64,000 bases of DNA from Verrucomicrobiia bacterium (GTDB lineage Bacteria > Verrucomicrobiota > Verrucomicrobiia > Opitutales > Cerasicoccaceae). This document shows positions 58,265-64,000 of this stretch, one piece after another. The translations under genes and the position numbers were made by a program. The DNA is taken from contig JAUIHT010000001.1 in the NCBI GenBank assembly GCA_030432235.1, positions 992,001 to 1,056,000 of the forward strand, in the 5' to 3' direction. Every line of letters begins with the position of its first letter. The stretch's first letter is position 1. The notes under the pieces were generated by a model. The model was not told the origin of the DNA, made no database searches, and saw only the letters and a program-made list of their open reading frames with translations.

Positions 58265-59199
58265 GCGACACACCACTCATTACCGTACTGTGCGGCAGCG
58301 CCTCGGAGGAGGCCGAAGTCTCGCGCGTGTCCGGTCGCGCCCTGGCGGAAACGCTGGCGCAGAGCCACGAGGTGGAACTAATCGATCTGCCCGCGAACTT
58401 CCTGCCGGACAACCTCGACCCGGCCGAGACGGTTATCTTCCCCGCGCTGCATGGCACCTTCGGCGAGGATGGCCAGTTGCAGTCCATGCTGGAAGAGCGC
58501 GGTTTCGCCTATGCCGGTTGCGATGCCAGGGCCAGCGCCTTGTGCATGAATAAAATCGACACCAAGGCCGTGGTGGCCGATTGCGGTTTTGACTTTGCCC
58601 GCGACCTGACTTTCCAGTCCGCCACGCCGCCCGATGCCGCCGCGTTGTTTGCGGAGATGGGACCACGTCTGGTGGTCAAGCCGATGGACAAGGGTAGCAG
58701 CGTCGGCCTGCACATCGTCGAAAGCGAGGAGCACCTGGACCGCATCCTTGGCGAACTGCCGCCCGGCAGTTGGATGCTGGAGGAGTTTATCACCGGCCGC
58801 GAAATGACCATCGGCCTGCTCGACGGTCAGGCCATGGGTATTGTGGAGATCGTGCCCGAGGGCGGCGTTTACGACTACGCGCACAAGTACACGGCGGGCG
58901 CGACCAGCTATCGCTACCCGGCGGAGGTCGACGAGGCCGTGTCCGCGCGCGCGCGTCAAGCCGCTGAAAAAGCCTTTGCCGCTTGCGGCTGCCGCGATTT
59001 TGCCCGCCTGGACTTCATCCTGCTGGAAGACGGCCGCCTGATCTTTCTCGAAATTAACACCATCCCCGGCCTGACGCCGACCAGCCTGCTGCCCAAGAGC
59101 GCGAGCTGTCTCGGGATGGACTTCGCGGCGCTGGCCGGGCGCATGATCGCTCCCGCCATCGAGCGCTTTAACCAGAAACACCTTATTCCCCATGGCTAA
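58261..59199 (+). CDS. ddl: D-alanine--D-alanine ligase
   Basis: 312 residues, ATP-grasp fold. It makes D-Ala-D-Ala for MurF. Features: FPALHGTFGEDGQLQSMLEE, MNKIDTKAVV, VKPMDKGSSVGLHIVES, the ligand-binding EEFITGREMTIGLLDG, YDYAHKYTAGATSYRYPAEV, and metal site FLEINTIPGLTPTSLLPKSA. The omega-loop Tyr (KYTAG region) is consistent with D-Ala and not D-lactate specificity. It begins in the murB stop codon (ATGA) and overlaps ftsQ by 8 bases. Confidence 0.95.
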   Translation: MSDTPLITVLCGSASEEAEVSRVSGRALAETLAQSHEVELIDLPANFLPDNLDPAETVIFPALHGTFGEDGQLQSMLEERGFAYAGCDARASALCMNKIDTKAVVADCGFDFARDLTFQSATPPDAAALFAEMGPRLVVKPMDKGSSVGLHIVESEEHLDRILGELPPGSWMLEEFITGREMTIGLLDGQAMGIVEIVPEGGVYDYAHKYTAGATSYRYPAEVDEAVSARARQAAEKAFAACGCRDFARLDFILLEDGRLIFLEINTIPGLTPTSLLPKSASCLGMDFAALAGRMIAPAIERFNQKHLIPHG

Positions 59200-60124
59200 G
59201 AAGAAAAAGAAATCCGCCCCGGATACCTCCTGGAGAAAAATCCAGCAGAGTTCCGCCGCGCGCGCGGTGACGAGCTTCGCCAAGAAGCGCCGGTTGCAGA
59301 TCAACATGCGCTATGTCGGTGCGGCCTTTGGCGTGCTCGCGGCCCTGGCGGCGATTGCCGGCGGCGTGTGGTGGTGGCAGAACCGTGCCTTCAGCGCCCT
59401 GGCCGTGCCCAATACCGCCCTGCATAGTATTTACTTCGAGAGCGACGGCGTCCTGGATGAAGCCTGGCTGCGTGAGAAAATTGAGCTGCCCGCCGGGGTT
59501 GCCCTCATGGACATCGACATCGCCGGACTGCGCGACCAGCTCCTCGACGAGGGCCAGACGCAATCCGCCGAGGTCGAGCGCATCTTCCCCGACGCCTTGA
59601 AGATTTCCGTGACCGAGCACCGGCCCATCCTGCGCATCGCCACCATGGATGCCCAGGGCAAGCGTTACCTGTACCTCGTCTCGGAAACGGGCGAGATTTA
59701 CAAGGGCAGCCAATACTCGCCCTCCACGCTGAAGGCCTTGCCCTTCCTCGACGGTGTCGTGCTCAAGCGTCGCGGCACCGGCTTCGAGCCCATCACACAG
59801 GCATCCGTCCTGACCGAGCTGCTCCTCACTGCTCGCAGAGGCTGGCCCGAGCTTTACGCGGACTGGCGTATCGTTTCCTGCCGCAACTTCTCCGGCGATG
59901 TTACCGCGCCCGGCGCCAGTATCGTGGTAAAGACAAACAGCAAAAGCGACATCGTCTTCAACCCGGTAGACTTTCCGCGGCAGCTCCAGCACCTGCAGGA
60001 GATCAACGCCTACGCCCGCCGGGAGCGCCTGCCGCGCATTGAGAGCGTAGACCTCTCCCTTGAGGACCCCGCCGTGCGTGTGACCGCCCTGGACCGCCGC
60101 GCCGGTCCGCACGCCTCGCGCTAA
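59192..60124 (+). CDS. ftsQ: FtsQ/DivIB-like cell-division protein
   Basis: 310 residues. A very basic cytoplasmic N-terminus (MAKKKKKSAPDTSWRKIQQS) leads into one membrane helix (~45-66). A POTRA-like domain follows (LHSIYFESDGVLDEAWLREK, FPDALKISVTEHRPILRIAT), then a beta domain matching FtsQ. Sequence similarity in this family is low; topology, POTRA pattern and position between ddl and ftsA support the call. It recruits or regulates FtsL/FtsB at the divisome. It overlaps ddl by 8 bases. Confidence 0.88.
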   Translation: MAKKKKKSAPDTSWRKIQQSSAARAVTSFAKKRRLQINMRYVGAAFGVLAALAAIAGGVWWWQNRAFSALAVPNTALHSIYFESDGVLDEAWLREKIELPAGVALMDIDIAGLRDQLLDEGQTQSAEVERIFPDALKISVTEHRPILRIATMDAQGKRYLYLVSETGEIYKGSQYSPSTLKALPFLDGVVLKRRGTGFEPITQASVLTELLLTARRGWPELYADWRIVSCRNFSGDVTAPGASIVVKTNSKSDIVFNPVDFPRQLQHLQEINAYARRERLPRIESVDLSLEDPAVRVTALDRRAGPHASR

Positions 60125-60130
60125 TTGAGA

Positions 60131-60236
60131 TTTTTAACCACGAAACACACAAAATTCACGAAAATGAAAATGTCTATTGAGAGTCACAGCAGTTCGATGA
60201 GCTTTCGTGTTTTTCGTATTTTTCGTGGTAAAAACA
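60131..60236. repeat. Palindrome of ACCACGAAA-type between ftsQ and ftsA
   Basis: Left arm TTTTTAACCACGAAACACAC (from 60131) faces the right arm ending TTTTTCGTGGTAAAAAC (to 60236), with stems of ~35 bases and imperfect pairing. Single-arm relatives occur at 22340 and 39601. Confidence 0.75.
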
Positions 60237-60255
60237 ACATACCCCCGTACTTAGC

Positions 60256-61467
60256 ATGAGCCAATCCAAGATAGTCGCAGCCGTCGAAATCGGGACCTCG
60301 AAGACCGTGGTACTGGTCGGCGAAATCGTCAACGGGCGCAGCCTGAGCGTCATCGGTATGGGCCAGAGCTCCTCCTCGGGCGTGAAGAAGGGCGAGATAC
60401 TGGACTTCAAGGCGGCGAGCAACAGCACCCACGCGGCTATCATGGGGGCGGAGAAGAGCGCCGGGGTGAACATCGACGCGGTTTATCTGGCGCAAACCGG
60501 GCGGCATCTGGAAGGCTTTAATAATAAAGGTTCGGTAACCGTCAGTGCGGCGGATGGGCATGTCTCCGGCAGTGACATCGAACGGGCTCAGCGCGAGGGC
60601 AAAAGCAAGGAGCTGCCCCAGGACCGTGTTTATATTCACCACATCAAAAACGAGGTACTCCTCGACGGTCGCAAGGTGGACGAGCCGTACCATATGAAGG
60701 GCGAGCGACTCGACATCGGGTACTGGTCCATCCATGGAGACGAGCGCCGCGTGCGCGACCACATTCATGTCATCAACGGCTTCGGCCTGCCGGTCGAGGA
60801 CATGATTGTCTCCTCCATTGCCTCCGGCAGCATGGTGGTGGGCGATGAGGAAAAGAAGGCCGGCGCGCTCGTGCTGGATATCGGCTGCGGCGCCACCGAC
60901 TGGGTGCTTTATCAGGACGGTTACATCGCCCGTACCGGCGTCGTGGCCGTGGGTGGTGACCACCTTACCAACGACCTCGCGCTCGGCCTCCGCGTTAACC
61001 GCCGCAACGCCGATAAGCTCAAGTTGCAGTGCGGCAAGGCCATCCTGGAAAAGGATGACCTGACCGAGAAGGTCTGGATGGTAGGCGACCACATGATTGG
61101 CGACCGGCACATTCCCAAGAAGGCCATGGTGCAAATCATCGAGGCGCGCCTGGACGAGCTTTTTAGAATTGTGAAGAAGCAGATTGGTCCGCGCTGTACC
61201 GCGCAGAATCTCCCCGGCGGCATCATCCTGACCGGCGGCACCTCGCAGATCGAGGGCATCTGCGAACTGGCGGCCAAGGTCTTCGGCGCGGAGGCCCGGT
61301 TGGGGGTCAACCCCCGCATCGTCAGCGAGGATTTGCGCGGGCCGGAGTTCAGCACGGTCCTCGGCCTGCTGCACTACGCGCTCACCGGCCAGCACGCCGA
61401 GGAGTTCAACACAGGCGCCCACGAGCGCGGCATCCTACGCAAGGTCGTCAAACTCATCGCCGGCTAA
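60256..61467 (+). CDS. ftsA: Cell-division actin homologue FtsA
   Basis: 403 residues, actin/Hsp70 fold. N-terminal ATP loop VAAVEIGTSKTVVLVGEI, SHS2 region with VYLAQTGRHLEGFNNKG, phosphate-2 loop GALVLDIGCGATDWVLYQDG, and adenosine loop GGIILTGGTSQIEGICEL. The C-terminal stretch RGILRKVVKLIAG is a short amphipathic, basic helix suitable for membrane targeting. It anchors FtsZ to the membrane. It follows a palindromic spacer and precedes ftsZ by 18 bases. Confidence 0.93.
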   Translation: MSQSKIVAAVEIGTSKTVVLVGEIVNGRSLSVIGMGQSSSSGVKKGEILDFKAASNSTHAAIMGAEKSAGVNIDAVYLAQTGRHLEGFNNKGSVTVSAADGHVSGSDIERAQREGKSKELPQDRVYIHHIKNEVLLDGRKVDEPYHMKGERLDIGYWSIHGDERRVRDHIHVINGFGLPVEDMIVSSIASGSMVVGDEEKKAGALVLDIGCGATDWVLYQDGYIARTGVVAVGGDHLTNDLALGLRVNRRNADKLKLQCGKAILEKDDLTEKVWMVGDHMIGDRHIPKKAMVQIIEARLDELFRIVKKQIGPRCTAQNLPGGIILTGGTSQIEGICELAAKVFGAEARLGVNPRIVSEDLRGPEFSTVLGLLHYALTGQHAEEFNTGAHERGILRKVVKLIAG

Positions 61468-61485
61468 CTTTTAGAAAGGAACATC

Positions 61486-62892
61486 ATGGACATCAGCCTG
61501 AAGACGACGGACGGGGAAATCGGTGAAACCGGAGTGGGGGACGGCCTCCGCGTAAAAATCATCGGCGTGGGCGGCGCAGGCACTAATACGGTCGACCGAC
61601 TGCAGTTCGGTGAGCAGGGCCAGGCCAGGCTGGCCGCCATCAACACGGATGCGCAAGCGCTGGCCTCGTCGCCCATCCCGGAAAAGCTCATGATCGGCCG
61701 TAGCGTCACACGTGGGCTCAGCACCGGCGGTGAAGCCGAGCTGGGCCGCAAGGCTGCGGAGAATGATGTCTCCAGCATCCTGAATATGGTCAGCGGTATG
61801 GACCTTGTTTTCATCCTCGTCGGCCTGGGCGGAGGCACCGGCAGTGGCGCTGCGCCCGTGGTGGCGCGTCAGGCCCGGGATCAGGGTGCGCTGGTTGTCG
61901 CCTTTGCCACGCTGCCTTTCTCACTGGAGGGCGGACGCCGCCTCGAAATCGCCGAGGCTGCCCTTGGCGAGCTGCGCCTGGTCTGCGACGCCGTCATTCC
62001 GCTGCCCAACGACCTGCTGCTGCAGCAGGCCGAGGAAAACGCCACCGTGCTCGATGCCTTTACGCAGGCCGACGACTGGATTGGCCGAGGCGTCGGCAGC
62101 ATCTGCGCCATGCTTTTCCAGACCGGCCTCATCAATGTCGACTTCGCCACGCTCAAGAAAGCCTTCTGCGTGCAGGGCGGTAAAACGCTCTTCGGCCTTG
62201 GCCGGGGTGAAGGCGGTGACTTCGTCGAAAAGGCCCTGCAGGACCTCGCTCTGTGCCCGCTCCTGCACACTCCCGAGTATGCCCGCAAGGCCGACCGCCT
62301 GCTGGTCAACATCATCGGCGGCACCGATCTGGGCATCGGCCACGTCAATCGCGTCATGGCCGCCGTAACCGAGCGCTTCGGCAGCAAAGCTGACACCGTC
62401 CTCGGCGCGGTTATCGACGACAACCTGCAATCGACGGTTGAGATTTGCGTCATCGGCACGACGGACGTCGGCGGCGGTCGTTACGTGCGCCAGCCGGTCA
62501 AGAGCTACGCGGCCAAACCTAAGCCCCCCGAGTCTCCTCAAGGCAGGCCCATCGACAAAGCTCAGGGCGGGCCCGCCGCGCCCAAACTGGACCTGGAAGA
62601 AACGTCGGCGCCGGACAACCGGGAATCGGACTACGAGCCGCTGCCCGAGCTGGATTCGGTCAGGCCCCACGACGGCGCTCAGGGCAGGTCCACAGAGACC
62701 CGGATGCCTCAAGTGCATCAGTCCAAGCTCAAGAAGACCGAAGCCAACGATGGCACGGACCAGGAGGAGTTCCTTTTCGTCTCCGAAGAGGAGCAACGCG
62801 GCTACTTCGACAAGACCGACCGCAACCTCTTCGACGGCGAAGACCTCGACGTCCCCACGTACCTCCGCCGCGGCATCCGCGTGACGCTTTAA
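61486..62892 (+). CDS. ftsZ: Cell-division tubulin homologue FtsZ
   Basis: 468 residues, with AAAGGA before the ATG. GTPase features: VKIIGVGGAGTNTVDRLQFG, AINTDAQALASS, tubulin signature LVGLGGGTGSGAAPVVARQA, and T7-loop region NVDFATLKKAF (with expected variation). The globular part ends near residue 340. A ~110-residue linker follows, including RPIDKAQGGPA and RPHDGAQGR, which come from copies of an interspersed repeat. The end DVPTYLRRGIRVTL is a recognisable C-terminal peptide for FtsA and other partners. It forms the Z-ring and closes the dcw cluster; lpxC, common next, is absent. Confidence 0.95.
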   Translation: MDISLKTTDGEIGETGVGDGLRVKIIGVGGAGTNTVDRLQFGEQGQARLAAINTDAQALASSPIPEKLMIGRSVTRGLSTGGEAELGRKAAENDVSSILNMVSGMDLVFILVGLGGGTGSGAAPVVARQARDQGALVVAFATLPFSLEGGRRLEIAEAALGELRLVCDAVIPLPNDLLLQQAEENATVLDAFTQADDWIGRGVGSICAMLFQTGLINVDFATLKKAFCVQGGKTLFGLGRGEGGDFVEKALQDLALCPLLHTPEYARKADRLLVNIIGGTDLGIGHVNRVMAAVTERFGSKADTVLGAVIDDNLQSTVEICVIGTTDVGGGRYVRQPVKSYAAKPKPPESPQGRPIDKAQGGPAAPKLDLEETSAPDNRESDYEPLPELDSVRPHDGAQGRSTETRMPQVHQSKLKKTEANDGTDQEEFLFVSEEEQRGYFDKTDRNLFDGEDLDVPTYLRRGIRVTL

Positions 62893-62934
62893 GGGGGATT
62901 GCTTTTACGTCATCGCTTCATACAGTGGGTTTTG

Positions 62935-63465
62935 ATGAACCTCAGTGTTGTTTGGTTCCTGTGTATTGGACTGGTTCCTTGCTTGTTGTTGGGGGAGTCG
63001 GACAGGTCCGCAAATAACGAGGCGTTAAAGAGGTCGTTGTTATTTTTGTACGATAGAAAATGGGAAAACCCTGAGGATGTCTTCATTGCTACCGTGCGTA
63101 AAGAGCGCCTTGAGGAATTACGGGAATTTTCGCTACAGGAGGACTTAAATAGTATTCCGGTATCGATCATTGAGGATATTAGCCAACCCGTCGGCGAAGA
63201 TCGTGGGACTCGTAAAGTTTTCGTTTTCGAAAAAGGTATTTTCGAGCCAATGGATTATAAGACTTGGCCTGAATTGCTGCTGTATGTGGGTTTTCAAGGT
63301 GAGGGGAAAGGTGCTTTATCCGTCTTCTTGAATACCATCAACAATCCTTACAACGGCGTCGTTTTTCTATTTGAGGACGATAAGCTAATATCCGTGATGC
63401 AATGGCCTCCCACAGTATGCGATATTCCTGGAAAGCATGAGGTTGTGGAGTCTTCGGAGAAATAG
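62935..63465 (+). CDS. Hypothetical secreted protein
   Basis: 176 residues from the ATG at 62935, chosen because MNLSVVWFLCIGLVPCLLLG is a signal peptide; a TTG at 62899 would add 12 residues. The mature part has no recognised domain (ALKRSLLFLYDRKWENPEDV; YVGFQGEGKGALSVFL). No membrane helix after the signal. Base composition is less G+C-rich than ftsZ. It lies 42 bases after ftsZ but has its own likely start and no cell-division signature, so a divisome role is not claimed. Confidence 0.6.
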   Translation: MNLSVVWFLCIGLVPCLLLGESDRSANNEALKRSLLFLYDRKWENPEDVFIATVRKERLEELREFSLQEDLNSIPVSIIEDISQPVGEDRGTRKVFVFEKGIFEPMDYKTWPELLLYVGFQGEGKGALSVFLNTINNPYNGVVFLFEDDKLISVMQWPPTVCDIPGKHEVVESSEK

Positions 63466-63544
63466 GCAGGCGCTTTTCCCTCGCGGTTATTCCCCATTTC
63501 GAGGCTTGTTGTATGGCAATTAGCTGTCTACTTTCTGGCGGCTT

Positions 63545-64000
63545 ATGACATTTGATGAACTCGGACTGCACCCGGAGGTGCTCCGCGCCGTAAAGGAAAA
63601 GGGCTACGAAATCCCGACGCCCATCCAGGCTCAGGCCATACCCGTCGTGCTGGAAGGCAAGGACGTCATCGGCTCGGCCCAGACCGGCACGGGCAAGACT
63701 GCGGCCTTTTGCCTGCCCACGCTCTCGCGCCTGGAAAAACGCGACACTGAGCGCGCCCCGCGCTGCCTCATGCTCGAGCCCACCCGCGAGCTGGCCGGCC
63801 AGGTGGACGAAAATATCCAGATTTACGGCAAATACCTCGATTTGCGTGCCACCCTCATCCATGGCGGGGTGAAATACGGCGGCCAGGAAAAGGCCCTCGC
63901 CGATGGCGTCGACATCGTCGTGGCCACCCCCGGGCGGCTCATCGACCACATGGAGAAGGGCAACCTCTCCCTGCGCAACGTCGAGGTGCTCGTCCTGGAC
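63545..64000 (+). CDS. DEAD-box RNA helicase, C-terminus outside window
   Basis: 152 residues visible from the ATG at 63545 ([20 protein letters not shown]). Motifs in order: Q motif [13 protein letters not shown], motif [14 protein letters not shown], motif Ia [15 protein letters not shown] in [12 protein letters not shown], motif Ib [11 protein letters not shown]. The sequence stops at VLVLD, the beginning of motif II (DEAD). It resembles RhlE-type helicases, which act in ribosome assembly or RNA decay. Confidence 0.93.
   Translation, partial: MTFDELGLHPEVLRAVKEKGYEIPTPIQAQAIPVVLEGKDVIGSAQTGTGKTAAFCLPTLSRLEKRDTERAPRCLMLEPTRELAGQVDENIQIYGKYLDLRATLIHGGVKYGGQEKALADGVDIVVATPGRLIDHMEKGNLSLRNVEVLVLD

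Overview
The window looks like a chromosomal segment of a Verrucomicrobiota bacterium, most likely class Opitutia (Opitutales/Puniceicoccales type). The reasons are inference from gene content: PEP-CTERM proteins, a DUF5069 protein, a secreted protein ending in a DxDxDG-type calcium-binding tail, a nearly complete and colinear dcw cluster containing a MurC-MurB fusion, high G+C coding DNA with few strong Shine-Dalgarno sites, and many interspersed palindromic or simple-sequence repeats between genes. No rRNA, tRNA, CRISPR array, transposase or prophage gene was seen.

Layout. 0-6.7 kb: a repeat-type periplasmic protein (cut by the left edge), a DUF5069 protein, an ABC exporter, a large secreted esterase-like protein, a PEP-CTERM remnant and an intact PEP-CTERM protein. 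6.7-8.05 kb: gene-free DNA packed with repeat families, including an 11-unit array of exact 21-bp period. 8.05-22.3 kb: a heavy-metal RND efflux locus on the minus strand (tolC-like, cusB-like, four-helix-bundle gene, cusA-like) that has been broken up by accessory DNA. The 3' end of cusA occurs three times, each copy followed by a different small gene. The 5' end of cusB occurs twice. Between tolC and cusB lie a broken antitoxin/PIN-toxin pair, a 220-bp nested palindrome, a two-gene module (PD-(D/E)xK-like nuclease with zinc ribbons plus an Ntn-hydrolase/proteasome-fold protein), a second array of exact 21-bp period and a secreted protein gene. Purine-rich/pyrimidine-rich repeat elements sit in frame inside the efflux genes.

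22.4-43.1 kb: a GIY-YIG protein, a GNAT acetyltransferase, an AraC/PocR regulator, an outer-membrane protein with a clear terminator, two overlapping hybrid two-component genes, and a tight three-gene operon (coiled-coil protein, ClpB-like AAA+ ATPase with a degenerate first ATP site, membrane protein). Then follow a K+ channel with an RCK domain, a sodium:solute symporter, a divergent DUF134/NifX-like pair with a palindromic operator, an HDAC-like deacetylase, panB, a small secreted protein, gpsA, a nucleotidyltransferase pair and a TfoX-like protein.

43.1-62.9 kb: the dcw cluster, all on the plus strand, with two DnaA boxes and four MraZ boxes in front: mraZ, rsmH, ftsL, ftsI, murE, murF, mraY, murD, a LysM lipoprotein, ftsW, murG, murC-murB, ddl, ftsQ, ftsA, ftsZ. 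Most neighbours overlap by 4-8 bases. Only two spacers are long (before murD and before ftsA), and each is filled by a palindromic repeat. The window ends with a secreted hypothetical protein and the start of a DEAD-box helicase.

The strongest candidates for something new are the nuclease/Ntn-hydrolase pair, the ClpB-like membrane-associated operon, the cassette-like triplication of the cusA 3' end, and the two 21-bp-phased arrays. All functional claims rest on reading motifs; no database search was possible.
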